64,000 nucleotides of DNA, taken from contig NZ_JAUSYZ010000001.1 of assembly GCF_030817195.1 (NCBI RefSeq), forward strand, positions 3,782,001-3,846,000. The letters are read 5' to 3'. Below the pieces are notes generated by a model, which saw nothing but the letters and a program-made list of their open reading frames with translations, was not told the DNA's origin and made no database searches. The stretch's first letter is position 1. The number at the start of each line of letters is the position of its first letter. The position numbers and the translations under genes are program-made. Shown piece by piece: positions 16,003 through 25,155 of this stretch. Source of the DNA: Arthrobacter globiformis. GTDB lineage: Bacteria > Actinomycetota > Actinomycetes > Actinomycetales > Micrococcaceae.

Positions 16003-17073
16003 CTATCCGCCGTCGGGCCTGCCCAGCCGCCGGATGCCCTTAGCTTGGGTAGCATCCCTGATTTCCCCCACGAGCTGCTCGATCACGTCCTCCAGGAACA
16101 GCACGCCCTCTGTCTGGCCGCCCGGCCCGATGACGCGCGCCAGATGCGAGCCGGAGCGCTGCATCACGGACATCGCCTTTTCAATCTCGTCGTCCCGCGA
16201 GAGATTGGCCAGGGACCGGATGCGGCTTTCCGCGATCGGTTTCTCATAACCGGATTCCGGAATTGCGAGCACGTCCTTGATGTGGAGGTAGCCGGCCAGC
16301 ATATTGTCGTCGTCCAGCATCGGGAACCGGGAAAATCCGGTGCGGCTGACAGCCTTTTCAAACTCCAGCGGGGACGTTGAAGACCGCAGCATGACAAGCC
16401 GTTCCAGCGGAACCATGACGTCGCCGGCGGTGTACTCCGAAAATTCCAGGGCACCGGTGATCAGGCCGGCGTCGTCATCCACCAGGCCATGCCGCGTCGA
16501 CTCCTGCACGATGGACTGCACCTCCTCCAGCGTGAACGTGGAACTGACCTCGTCCTTGGGCTCGATGCGCATCAGCCTCAGGATGTGGTTCGCGGACCAG
16601 TTCAGCGCGGCGATGACCGGATTCACAATCCTTGCAATGAACATCAGCGGCGGAGCCAGGAGCAGCGCTGCCTTGTCGGCGACGGACACGGAGATGTTCT
16701 TTGGCACCATCTCGCCGAACGTCACATGCAGGAACGTCACCAGCATCAGGGCCACAGCGAACGCCGAGACGTCGGCAATTTCCGTCGGCACGCCCAACCC
16801 GGCAAGGGGCACCGCCAGCAAATGGTGGATGGCCGGCTCCGCCACCAGCAGGATCAGCAGCGAGCACACGGTGATTCCGAGTTGCGCGCACGCCAGCATC
16901 AGCGAGACGTTCTCCATGGCCCGAAGGGTGGTCTGCGCGCGCAGGACGCCCTCGTCCGCCAGCGGCTCAATCTGGCTCCGGCGCGCGGACATGACGGCGA
17001 ACTCCGCGGCCACAAAGAAAGCGTTGCCCAGGAGCAGCAGCACCAACCACAGCAGTCCTGCCCAGTCGCTCAT
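16003..17073 (-). CDS. CNNM/HlyC-CorC family membrane protein, short form
   Basis: A 356-residue protein. An N-terminal DUF21 (CNNM) transmembrane domain spans residues 1 to about 190 with three or four helices, followed by a CBS-domain pair at about 205-345. It ends after the second CBS domain, so the CorC/HlyC C-terminal domain of longer family members is absent. The family has been linked to magnesium or cobalt efflux and metal homeostasis; the old label hemolysin is not supported functionally. Its ATG overlaps the stop of a longer paralogue by 4 nt, so the two probably act together, possibly as a heteromer. Confidence 0.9.
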   Translation of the reverse strand: MSDWAGLLWLVLLLLGNAFFVAAEFAVMSARRSQIEPLADEGVLRAQTTLRAMENVSLMLACAQLGITVCSLLILLVAEPAIHHLLAVPLAGLGVPTEIADVSAFAVALMLVTFLHVTFGEMVPKNISVSVADKAALLLAPPLMFIARIVNPVIAALNWSANHILRLMRIEPKDEVSSTFTLEEVQSIVQESTRHGLVDDDAGLITGALEFSEYTAGDVMVPLERLVMLRSSTSPLEFEKAVSRTGFSRFPMLDDDNMLAGYLHIKDVLAIPESGYEKPIAESRIRSLANLSRDDEIEKAMSVMQRSGSHLARVIGPGGQTEGVLFLEDVIEQLVGEIRDATQAKGIRRLGRPDGG

Positions 17074-18554
17074 GACCGGCCGCCGTTCCGGGAGTTGCCG
17101 TTCCAGGAGTTGCCGTTTCCGGACTTTCCGTTATTAGCCGGGCCGCGCCTCGGCTGGCCGTGTGCGGACGGGCTTTTTCTGGCTGCTCCGTTGGCGGACG
17201 CATGCTCAGCAGCGGTATTTCCGGACGGTTGGTCGACGGCGGGACCGGCGTCCGGTTCACGATGGGGCCGGAAACAGATCCGGTCGATGCGCCGGCCGTC
17301 CATCCTGGTAACGCTGAGCGTTCCGCCGCCCGCTTCCACCACATCCCCCACCTCGGGTATCCGGCCAAGCTCGCTCATGACGTACCCGCCCACCGTCTCG
17401 TACGCGGCCTCGTCGGGAACGGTCAGGCCCGGAATCTGTTCTGAAAGCTCGTCGGGCCGCATCAGGCCCGGAAAGTACCAGTCACCGGAAGCGCTTTGCA
17501 GCAGCCCCGGCCGGACCTTGTCGTGCTCGTCGGCCACTTCGCCCACGATTTCCTCGACCAGGTCCTCCAGCGTGGCGATCCCGGCAGTTCCGCCGTACTC
17601 GTCCAGCACCACGGCAAGCTGCAGGTTGCCCTCCCGCAGTTCGGCAAGCAGGGCGTCGAGGTGAATGGTCTCCGGCACCCTGAGGACGTCCGTCATGATG
17701 GCGCCCGCCTCAAGCTTTCGCCGCCGGTTCGGAGGAACCGCGATGGCCTTCTTCACGTGCACCAGACCGCGGATGTCGTCCGCCGACTCACCGATGACGG
17801 GGAAGCGCGAATATCCGCTGCGGCGGGCGGCATCGATGATGTCCGAAACCGGCTGGTCGGCGTCGATGGTTTCGACGCGGATGCGCGGAGTCATCACGTC
17901 TGCCGCGCTGCGGCCGGAGAAGTTCAGCGTGCGGGCAATGAAGTTCGCTGTCCCAGGGTCGAGCGTGCCCATGGCCGCGGACCGGCGCACCAGGGAGGCG
18001 AGCTCCGCCGGGGTGCGGGCACCGGAAATCTCCTCCTTGGCCTCCAGCCCGAAGACGTTCAGGACCTTGTTGGAAAAGCCGTTCAGGACCACGATGGCAG
18101 GTTTGAAAATGGTGGTGAAGATCAGCTGCGGCCGCGCAAGGGTGCGGCCGATGCGGAACGCTAGGGCAATGGCCATGTTTTTGGGAACGAGCTCACCCAG
18201 GAGCATGGACAGCCCGGTCGCGATCACCATCGCGACCACCAGGGAGACCGAACCGGCGACCGGCTCCGGAACACCGACGGCGGCAAGGGGCACCTCGAGC
18301 AGCGCCCCCACGGACGGCTCCATGACGTACCCCGTCAACAGCGTGGTCATGGTGATGCCGAGCTGGCAGCTGGACAGCTGCGTGGACAGGGATTTCAGGC
18401 ACTTGAGCAGCGGTACTGCCGCGGTGTCGCCGTCGTCAACGGCACGCTGCACCGTGGGCTGGTCCAGTGCAATAAGGGAAAATTCGACGGCGACGAAGAA
18501 GCCGGTTCCGAGGATGAGCAACAGGCCGGCGGCGACAAGGAGCCACTCCATCAT
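17070..18554 (-). CDS. CNNM/HlyC-CorC family membrane protein, long form
   Basis: A 494-residue protein with DUF21/CNNM transmembrane helices (about residues 1-190), two CBS domains (about 205-330) and a CorC/HlyC domain (about 345-425, around LPDEAAYETVGGYVMSELG). A disordered tail ends in repeated Asn-Gly-Asn/Ser motifs (GNGNSWNGNSRNGG). I chose the ATG at 18554 (MMEWLLVAAGLLL), because it begins the first membrane helix; an in-frame GTG 8 codons upstream is possible. The likely role is divalent cation homeostasis, as for its coupled neighbour. A 22-bp tandem repeat lies directly upstream in the leader. Confidence 0.9.
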   Translation of the reverse strand: MMEWLLVAAGLLLILGTGFFVAVEFSLIALDQPTVQRAVDDGDTAAVPLLKCLKSLSTQLSSCQLGITMTTLLTGYVMEPSVGALLEVPLAAVGVPEPVAGSVSLVVAMVIATGLSMLLGELVPKNMAIALAFRIGRTLARPQLIFTTIFKPAIVVLNGFSNKVLNVFGLEAKEEISGARTPAELASLVRRSAAMGTLDPGTANFIARTLNFSGRSAADVMTPRIRVETIDADQPVSDIIDAARRSGYSRFPVIGESADDIRGLVHVKKAIAVPPNRRRKLEAGAIMTDVLRVPETIHLDALLAELREGNLQLAVVLDEYGGTAGIATLEDLVEEIVGEVADEHDKVRPGLLQSASGDWYFPGLMRPDELSEQIPGLTVPDEAAYETVGGYVMSELGRIPEVGDVVEAGGGTLSVTRMDGRRIDRICFRPHREPDAGPAVDQPSGNTAAEHASANGAARKSPSAHGQPRRGPANNGKSGNGNSWNGNSRNGGRS

Positions 18555-18573
18555 GGGCGAAAGCCCCCAGGCC

Positions 18574-18617
18574 GGCACCTGGATTTACCGTCCATGGCAC
18601 CTATATTTACTGTCCAT
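18574..18617. repeat. 22-bp direct tandem repeat in the CNNM operon leader
   Basis: Two adjacent 22-bp units (18574-18595 and 18596-18617) share GGCACCT..ATTTAC.GTCCAT and differ at three positions. They lie 20 bp upstream of the CNNM gene start, in its presumed promoter or leader. Confidence 0.85.
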
Positions 18618-18782
18618 AAGGATTGCAGTCTACAGGAGCGATGTGCCACCACAGAGGACGGAAGCCGCTCATCCCGCCCGTCCGGAACCGGCGCCGCGCA
18701 GGGTGGAAAGGACACTGTTCGGGCCTCGTTTGGACGGCTGTTTCGCCATAAATCGGACGGTACATGATTTGGGTCACCCTTA

Positions 18783-18813
18783 TTGGCAGTTAACCCGGAA
18801 CGGTCACTAGACT
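18783..18813 (+). promoter_or_regulatory. Candidate kgd promoter in the 364-bp gap 18555-18918
   Basis: TTGGCA (18783-18788) and TAGACT (18808-18813) are separated by 19 bp, about 105 bp before the kgd start. Apart from this and the tandem repeat, I see nothing in the gap. Confidence 0.4.
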
Positions 18814-18918
18814 GGCAAAGGTCTGGGTTCATAGGACACAGAAACTGGTTCGATTGTTGTGCCGTGGCACCTAAGGCGACCAGAGGGAAATCAAACTCAT
18901 GGAAGAGGCGTATTTCAA

Positions 18919-21900
18919 GTGCCAGAGCAGCCTAGCCACCGTCTGCCAGAGGAATTTGGTGGAAACGAGTGGCTCGTTGACGAACTGTACGAGCGTTACC
19001 AACAGGACAAGAATACGGTCGATGCCAAATGGTGGCCCCTGTTCGAATCATTCGACAGCGGCAACGGTCCATCTTCCAACGGCGTGCCGGCCGCGACGGC
19101 CCCGGCGGCCAACCCGGCTACCCGCGAACTGCCCGTAGTCACTCCCCCGGCGCCCGCAAAGGCACCGGCATCCGCTACTCCCGCGGCCCAGGCGCCAGCG
19201 GCAGCTCCGGCACCGGCGCCGGCAGCACCCCCCGCCCAGCCCGCACCCGCCAAGAAGGCCCCGGCAACGGTGGCCCGCGACGGCGCGAAGAAGACCGAGG
19301 CGGGCACCGGCGCCCAGCCCATCCCGGCCCAGCTGCCGAAGAACGTCAAGGCTCCCACCGCGCCCGAGGAAGACGTCGTGTCCGTCCTCCGCGGCCCGGC
19401 CAAGGCCATTGCGTCGAACATGGTCACGAGCCTTGAGGTGCCCACCGCCACCAGCGTCAGGGCAGTTCCGGCCAAGCTCCTGATCGACAACCGGGTTGTC
19501 ATCAACTCCAACCTGGCCCGCGCACGCGGCGGCAAGGTCTCCTTCACCCACCTCATCGGCTACGCCGTCGTCCGGGCGCTGTCCCAGTTCCCGTCCATGA
19601 ACGTGTACTACGACGAGGTCGACGGCAAGCCCGTGGCGGTCCAGCCGGCCCACGTGAACTTCGGCATCGCCATTGACATGCCCAAGCCCGACGGCACCCG
19701 CCTTCTGATGGTTCCCAACATCAAGAAGGCCGAAACCATGAACTTCGCTGAGTTCTGGCACACCTATGAAGACCTCATCAAGCGAGCCCGAAACGGCAAG
19801 CTGACGGCTGACGACCACGCCGGCACCACCGTGTCGCTGACCAACCCGGGCGGCATCGGCACCGTGCACTCCGTGCCCCGGCTGTCCAAGGGCCAGGCCG
19901 CCATCATCGGCGTCGGCGCCCTCGACTACCCGGCCGAATGGCAGGGCGCGAGCGAGAAGATCATCGCCCAGAACGCCATCAGCAAGATCCTCACCCTGAC
20001 CTCCACCTATGACCACCGCGTCATCCAGGGTGCCGGCAGCGGCGAATTCCTCAAGCTCGTCCACTCGCTGCTCCTCGGCGCGCAGGACTTCTACGACGAG
20101 ATCTTCGAAGCCCTGCGCATTCCGTACGAGCCTGTGCGCTGGAGCCCGGACCTGCAGGTGGACCCGTCCGACCAGATCAACAAGGTCGCCCGGATCCAGC
20201 AGCTGATCCACTCCTACCGCGTTCGTGGCCACCTCATGGCGGACACCGATCCCCTCGAGTACGTCCAGCGCAAGCACCCCGACCTCGACGTGCTCACCTA
20301 CGGCCTGACGCTGTGGGACCTCGACCGCGAGTGGCCCACGGGCGGCTTCGGCGGCAAGCCGATGCTCAAGTTCCGCGACATCCTTGGCGTGCTCCGGGAC
20401 GCCTACTGCCGCACCACGGGCATCGAATACATGCACATCCAGGACCCGGCCGAGCGCAAGTGGTTCCAGGACCAGCTGGAGCACCCGTACTCCAAGCCGA
20501 GCCGTGACGAGCAGCTGCGCATCGTCTCCAAGCTGAACGCCGCAGAGGCCTTCGAGACCTTCCTGCAGACCAAGTTCGTGGGCCAGAAGCGCTTCTCGCT
20601 TGAGGGCGGCGAATCGCTGATTCCGCTGCTTGACGCCATCATCTCCGACGCTGCCGATGACGCACTGGACGAGGTTGCCATCGGCATGGCCCACCGCGGC
20701 CGCCTGAACGTGCTGACCAACATCGCCGGCAAGACCTACGCCCAGGTGTTCCGCGAGTTCGAAGGCACCCAGGACCCGCGCTCCGTGCAGGGCTCCGGCG
20801 ACGTCAAGTACCACCTCGGCACCGAAGGCACGTTCACGTCGGACAACGGCAAGGAGACCAAGGTCTACCTCGCCGCCAACCCGTCCCACCTCGAGGCCGT
20901 CGATTCGGTCCTGGAGGGCATCGTCCGCGCCAAGCAGGACCGCCTGGACCAGGGACAGTCGTTCCCCGTGCTGCCCATCATGGTTCACGGTGACGCAGCC
21001 TTCGCCGGCCAGGGTGTTGTGGCGGAAACGCTCAACCTGTCCCAGCTGCGCGGCTACCGCACCGGCGGAACCATCCACATCGTGGTCAACAACCAGGTCG
21101 GCTTCACCACTGCGCCGTCCTCCTCGCGTTCGTCCACGTACTCCACGGACGTCGCCAAGATGATCCAGGCTCCGGTGTTCCACGTGAACGGCGACGACCC
21201 CGAGGCAGTTGTCCGCATCGGCCAGCTCGCCTACGAGTTCCGCCAGCGGTTCCACAAGGACGTCGTCATCGACATGGTCTGCTACCGCCGCCGCGGCCAC
21301 AACGAGGGCGACGACCCCTCGATGACGCAGCCGCTGATGTACAACCTCATCGAGGCCAAGCGGTCCGTGCGCAAGCTCTACACCGAGTCTCTGATCGGCC
21401 GTGGTGACATCACCGAGGAAGAAGCCGAGCAGCTGCTCCGCGACTACCAGGAACGCCTCGAGCGCGTCTTCGCCGAAACCCACGCGGCCCAGACGTCTCC
21501 CATTCCGATCATCACCGCCGACTCGGCAGCGGTATCGGACATCGAGCGTCCCCAGGCACAGCAGTCGGACATCGGAACGAACGCCCCGGCTTCGACGGCG
21601 ATCTCGGCCGACACCCTGGCCCGCATCGGCAAGGCACACGTGGAGATCCCCGAAGGATTCACCGTCCACGCCAAGCTCAAGCAGCTGCTGGAGAAGCGTG
21701 AACAGATGTCCCGTGAAGGCGGCATCGACTGGGGCTTCGGCGAAATCGCTGCCTTCGGCTCCCTGATCATGGAGGGCGTACCCGTACGCCTTGCCGGCCA
21801 GGATTCCCGCCGCGGCACGTTCGTCCAGCGCCACGCTGTCTTCCACGACCGCGCCAACGGCAACGAATGGCTGCCGCTCGGCAATCTGTCGGACAACCAG

Positions 21901-22746
21901 GCCAAGCTCTGGATCTACGACTCCCTGCTGTCCGAATACGCCGCCATGGGCTTCGAATACGGCTACTCTGTGGAGCGCCCCGACGCCCTGGTCCTGTGGG
22001 AAGCGCAGTTCGGCGACTTCGTCAACGGCGCGCAGACCATCATCGATGAGTTCATCTCGTCCGCCGAGCAGAAGTGGGGCCAGCGCTCGTCGCTCGTGCT
22101 GATGCTTCCGCACGGCTACGAGGGACAGGGCCCGGACCACTCCTCGGCCCGCATCGAACGCTTCCTGCAGCTGTGTGCCGAGGAAAACATGATAGTCGCC
22201 AACCCGACGACGGCGGCCTCGCACTTCCACCTGCTGCGCCGCCAGGCCTACAGCCGGCCGCGCAAGCCGCTCATCATCTTCACGCCGAAGCAGCTGCTGC
22301 GCCTCAAGGCCGCTGCCTCGTCCGTGGAGGACTTCACCACCGGCGGTTTCCGCCCGGTGATCGGTGAACACGAGCAGCTGCCGGCGGACGCCGTCGACCG
22401 CGTACTCCTGGTCTCCGGACGCCTGTACTACGACCTGCTGTCCACGCGGCAGAAGACGGGCGACAAGTCGACGGCCATCATCCGCGTCGAGCAGCTGTAC
22501 CCGCTGCCGCAGGCGGAGATCGAAGCCGAACTGGCCAAGTACCCGAACGCGGAAGTTGTGTGGGCGCAGGACGAGCCCGCCAACCAGGGCCCGTGGCCGT
22601 TCATGGGTCTGCACCTGCCGACCGCCCTGGACCGGAAGGTGCGCCTGGTTTCACGCCCGGCCTCAGCTTCCACCGCGGCCGGCTCCATGAAGCGCCACGC
22701 TGTGGAGCAGGATGCGCTTCTGAAGCAGGCTTTCGCCCGTAAGTAG
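18919..22746 (+). CDS. kgd: Multifunctional 2-oxoglutarate decarboxylase/dehydrogenase E1 with E2-like domain (Kgd)
   Basis: A 1275-residue fused enzyme of the TCA cycle. It begins with the conserved EEFGGNEWLVDELYERYQQD segment. A Pro/Ala-rich linker (about residues 50-110) follows, then an E2 succinyltransferase catalytic core without lipoyl domain (about 135-370; catalytic His 366 in TYDHRVIQG), and then the thiamine-diphosphate E1 part from about residue 400. That part includes GMAHRGRLNVL, the GDAAFAGQG...NNQVG cofactor motif near 690-725 and the C-terminal transketolase domains. This architecture is specific to actinobacteria, where FHA-protein GarA/OdhI inhibits the enzyme. I start at the GTG at 18919, preceded by GGAAGAGG. 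An out-of-frame ATG at 18899 overlaps the start. Confidence 0.96.
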   Translation: MPEQPSHRLPEEFGGNEWLVDELYERYQQDKNTVDAKWWPLFESFDSGNGPSSNGVPAATAPAANPATRELPVVTPPAPAKAPASATPAAQAPAAAPAPAPAAPPAQPAPAKKAPATVARDGAKKTEAGTGAQPIPAQLPKNVKAPTAPEEDVVSVLRGPAKAIASNMVTSLEVPTATSVRAVPAKLLIDNRVVINSNLARARGGKVSFTHLIGYAVVRALSQFPSMNVYYDEVDGKPVAVQPAHVNFGIAIDMPKPDGTRLLMVPNIKKAETMNFAEFWHTYEDLIKRARNGKLTADDHAGTTVSLTNPGGIGTVHSVPRLSKGQAAIIGVGALDYPAEWQGASEKIIAQNAISKILTLTSTYDHRVIQGAGSGEFLKLVHSLLLGAQDFYDEIFEALRIPYEPVRWSPDLQVDPSDQINKVARIQQLIHSYRVRGHLMADTDPLEYVQRKHPDLDVLTYGLTLWDLDREWPTGGFGGKPMLKFRDILGVLRDAYCRTTGIEYMHIQDPAERKWFQDQLEHPYSKPSRDEQLRIVSKLNAAEAFETFLQTKFVGQKRFSLEGGESLIPLLDAIISDAADDALDEVAIGMAHRGRLNVLTNIAGKTYAQVFREFEGTQDPRSVQGSGDVKYHLGTEGTFTSDNGKETKVYLAANPSHLEAVDSVLEGIVRAKQDRLDQGQSFPVLPIMVHGDAAFAGQGVVAETLNLSQLRGYRTGGTIHIVVNNQVGFTTAPSSSRSSTYSTDVAKMIQAPVFHVNGDDPEAVVRIGQLAYEFRQRFHKDVVIDMVCYRRRGHNEGDDPSMTQPLMYNLIEAKRSVRKLYTESLIGRGDITEEEAEQLLRDYQERLERVFAETHAAQTSPIPIITADSAAVSDIERPQAQQSDIGTNAPASTAISADTLARIGKAHVEIPEGFTVHAKLKQLLEKREQMSREGGIDWGFGEIAAFGSLIMEGVPVRLAGQDSRRGTFVQRHAVFHDRANGNEWLPLGNLSDNQAKLWIYDSLLSEYAAMGFEYGYSVERPDALVLWEAQFGDFVNGAQTIIDEFISSAEQKWGQRSSLVLMLPHGYEGQGPDHSSARIERFLQLCAEENMIVANPTTAASHFHLLRRQAYSRPRKPLIIFTPKQLLRLKAAASSVEDFTTGGFRPVIGEHEQLPADAVDRVLLVSGRLYYDLLSTRQKTGDKSTAIIRVEQLYPLPQAEIEAELAKYPNAEVVWAQDEPANQGPWPFMGLHLPTALDRKVRLVSRPASASTAAGSMKRHAVEQDALLKQAFARK

Positions 22747-22754
22747 CAGAACAG

Positions 22755-22802
22755 CTGCCCGGCCGGACGGTGACATACCGTTCCAGCCGGGCAGTTCTGT
22801 TT
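22755..22802 (+). terminator. Intrinsic terminator after kgd
   Basis: Outer arms CTGCCCGGC (22755-22763) and GCCGGGCAG (22786-22794) enclose an inner ACGGT/ACCGT hairpin and are followed by TTCTGTTT. Confidence 0.8.
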
Positions 22803-22889
22803 AATCGGCGTGAGTTAATGGACCTTGAGTGTTGGCATGCAAACGGTCCGTATCCGGGACACGCCCTCCCAACAAGTGAAGAGGTAGTA

Positions 22890-23489
22890 GTGGAAGACAG
22901 GAAGCTGCGGATTGCAGCTGTTGGAGATGAACTGCTCGCCGGGCTCGGCGATCCCCGGGCGCTCGGGTGGCTGGGCCGGGTGCTCGCCCGTACTCCGCAG
23001 GACGGCGTCACCGTGGAGAGCTTTTCCCTTCCGTGCCCGCAGGAAGGCACCGAGGGCCTGTCGGCACGCTGGCTCGAGGAGGCTGGCCGCAGGTTCAGCG
23101 ACGCTCACGAGAACCGCCTGGTCATCGGGCTTTCCGGCCGGGACATTGAGTTCGGGCTGTCCACCGCCCGGAGCCGGCTCAATCTAGCAAACATCCTCGA
23201 TTCCGCCACCCAGAAGCGGCTGGAGGTCTTCGTCGTGGGTCCGCCGCCCACACTGGACCCGGTACAGAACCACCGGCTCGCCGAGCTGAACACAGCCTTT
23301 GCCGATGTGACCACCCGGCGCAAGCACCTCTATGTCGACACGTTTTCGCCGCTGCTGAACCATGAGCAGTGGCGCCAGGACCTCGCTGCCAACGGCGGCT
23401 CGCCCGGGCAGGCGGGGTACGGGCTGATGGCATGGCTGGTCTTGCACCGGGGCTGGTTCCAGTGGCTCGGGATGGACACCCCGGACTAG
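22890..23489 (+). CDS. SGNH/GDSL-fold protein lacking the catalytic triad
   Basis: A 199-residue protein whose length and block order match small SGNH hydrolases. However, the GDSL serine position is Glu14 (AAVGDELLAG), block III reads SGRD instead of GxND, and block V reads NGGSPGQAGYG, with Asn168 and Ser171 where DxxH is expected. The usual ester hydrolase activity is therefore unlikely. The GTG at 22890 is preceded by GAAGAGG with 5-nt spacing; an earlier in-frame ATG covers sequence that does not look coding. It follows the kgd terminator and probably has its own promoter. A scaffold, carbohydrate-binding or redirected catalytic role is possible. Confidence 0.75.
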   Translation: MEDRKLRIAAVGDELLAGLGDPRALGWLGRVLARTPQDGVTVESFSLPCPQEGTEGLSARWLEEAGRRFSDAHENRLVIGLSGRDIEFGLSTARSRLNLANILDSATQKRLEVFVVGPPPTLDPVQNHRLAELNTAFADVTTRRKHLYVDTFSPLLNHEQWRQDLAANGGSPGQAGYGLMAWLVLHRGWFQWLGMDTPD

Positions 23490-23501
23490 AAAAAACCACT
23501 C

Positions 23502-23564
23502 ACGATATATCTTGATCTTCCGGCACCAACGGACTAGCGTGGCTTCCACGGACACGATATATCG
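23502..23564 (+). promoter_or_regulatory. Promoter flanked by two PadR-type operator sites
   Basis: TTGATC (23512-23517) and TAGCGT (23535-23540) are separated by exactly 17 bp. ACGATATATC ends directly against the -35 (23502-23511), and the perfect palindrome CGATATATCG lies at 23555-23564, just downstream of the expected start site. GATATATC is a recurrent PadR-family operator core, and the operon encodes a PadR protein. Confidence 0.75.
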
Positions 23565-23579
23565 CAAGTGGAGGGCATC

Positions 23580-24407
23580 ATGGAAGAGAATTCCTGGACC
23601 GTCACCGGCCCGCAGACCATGGACGTGGACGGCGTCTCGCACCTTAAGGTGGGCATTGTCCGCGGCAGGCTGGACATCGTCACGCACGACGAGACCGCGG
23701 TCCGCATCGAGGTGTCGGAGGTGCTCGGTGATCCGCTGGCGATCTCCGTGACCGGCGGCCGCCTCGAAATCCGCCATCAGCTGCACGGACCGCAGGGCTG
23801 GTTCAAAAACCTGATGGATTCGGTCAGCAACAGCAGCAACAACTCCGTGGTCATCAGCATCGCCGTCCCTGCCGGCGTCGAGGTCGAGGCGGGCACTGTC
23901 AGCGGGGACGGACTGGTTTCTGGTGTCCGCGGACGGACCCGGCTGAGCACCGTGACGGGATCCCTGCTGGCCGACGGAACCTCCGGTGAGTTGCACGTCA
24001 ACACCGTCAGCGGCGAAGTGATCGCCCGCAACCACAACGGCGTCCTGACAGCCAAGAGCGTCTCGGGCGAAGTCACGGCGTCCGGCGACTTCACCAACAT
24101 CCGGGCCAACACTGTCAGCGGCGACATGAGCTTCGACCTGCGGGGCTTCACCCACGACTTCGGCGCGAACTCGGTGTCCGGTGACCTGACCGTCCGCGTA
24201 CCGCACGACGTCGGCGTGGACATCGTGGCCCAGTCCGCCAGTGGGCCGGTGGTCATCGACGACCGGAAGTACGGCCACCCCGGCGGCAAGGTGCAGACCA
24301 TCTCGGGCCCGGACACCAAACTCATGCTGGTCCGGACCAACTCGGTATCCGGCAAGACGTCTATCTTCCACGGCCAGGCGCCGGCCACCGCGGAACAGGC
24401 GCTCTGA
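23580..24407 (+). CDS. DUF4097 family beta-repeat protein
   Basis: A 275-residue protein with about nine repeats of the type NTVSGEV, SVSGEVT and NTVSGDM, the pattern of the DUF4097 right-handed beta-solenoid (bactofilin-like stacking is possible). There is no signal peptide or membrane helix, unlike many relatives. Start at the ATG at 23580, with GGAGG 5 nt upstream. Its TGA overlaps the ATG of padR by one base (TGATG). DUF4097 genes often accompany PadR regulators or PspC proteins and are suspected to act in envelope stress sensing; no biochemical role is established. Confidence 0.88.
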   Translation: MEENSWTVTGPQTMDVDGVSHLKVGIVRGRLDIVTHDETAVRIEVSEVLGDPLAISVTGGRLEIRHQLHGPQGWFKNLMDSVSNSSNNSVVISIAVPAGVEVEAGTVSGDGLVSGVRGRTRLSTVTGSLLADGTSGELHVNTVSGEVIARNHNGVLTAKSVSGEVTASGDFTNIRANTVSGDMSFDLRGFTHDFGANSVSGDLTVRVPHDVGVDIVAQSASGPVVIDDRKYGHPGGKVQTISGPDTKLMLVRTNSVSGKTSIFHGQAPATAEQAL

Positions 24408-25012
24408 TGCCTCCCGTCTTTGCCCATGGCGCCCTCCGGCTCTATCTGCTGGCACTCCTTGAGGCTGGGCCGAAGCACGGGTATGAACTCATCAAGGCGC
24501 TCAGCGACCGGTTCGGCGGCACCTACTCCCCCAGTGCCGGCACCATCTATCCGCGCCTGGGCAAGCTGGAAGAGGAGGGCCTGGTGGCCACGGAATCCCA
24601 GGGGCGCCGCACCAACTACCGCATCACCGCCGCGGGCCTGGCTGAACTGGACAGCCGGCGCGAGGAACTGGAGCACGTGGAGAACGACATCGCGGCATCC
24701 GTCCGCCGACTGGCCGATGACCTCCGCGCCGATATCCGCAGCAACATGCGCGGACTGCGCGCAGACCTGGCGGCCACAGCGGAGGCGGCACGCACCGCTG
24801 CCAGATCGGCGGCCCCGGCCGGCCAGGGCCGCTACACCGCCGAGGGGCAGCGCATGCTCATGGAGGCCGAGATGCTGCTGCAGGCGTTCCGCGATGACAT
24901 GCGGACCGAGCTGCGCCTGCAGACCAGCGCCCGGCCCATGACGCCGGTGGCTCTGGAAACGGTGCGGACTGTCCTCGACCAAGCCCGGGTCTCGATCCGC
25001 AACTCGCTGTAG
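24407..25012 (+). CDS. PadR family transcriptional regulator
   Basis: A 201-residue repressor. The winged helix covers residues 1 to about 80 (LYLLALLEAGPKHGYELIKALSDRFGG and TIYPRLGKLEEEGLV, the PadR signature). A long C-terminal helical dimerisation part follows (residues 80-200), rich in Arg, Ala and Glu. It is translationally coupled to the DUF4097 gene. Two GATATATC-type sites flank the operon promoter, so negative autoregulation is likely. The inducer is unknown. Confidence 0.9.
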   Translation: MPPVFAHGALRLYLLALLEAGPKHGYELIKALSDRFGGTYSPSAGTIYPRLGKLEEEGLVATESQGRRTNYRITAAGLAELDSRREELEHVENDIAASVRRLADDLRADIRSNMRGLRADLAATAEAARTAARSAAPAGQGRYTAEGQRMLMEAEMLLQAFRDDMRTELRLQTSARPMTPVALETVRTVLDQARVSIRNSL

Positions 25013-25155
25013 GCCGGACACCACTGTGAGGCGGCCGGACCGGGCACCGCCGCGTCTCCCGGCACCCCCAACACCGGCCCCGGTTCGCGGCCTGTCCCCT
25101 GATATGGGAGACTGGAGGGCAACTCTTTTGGGTAACGAAATTAAGGAGGCCAGCT

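Noticed and set aside
19048..22614. Very long open frame antisense to kgd
   Set aside because: It is the GC-skew shadow of a strongly conserved coding sequence and shows no family motifs of its own.
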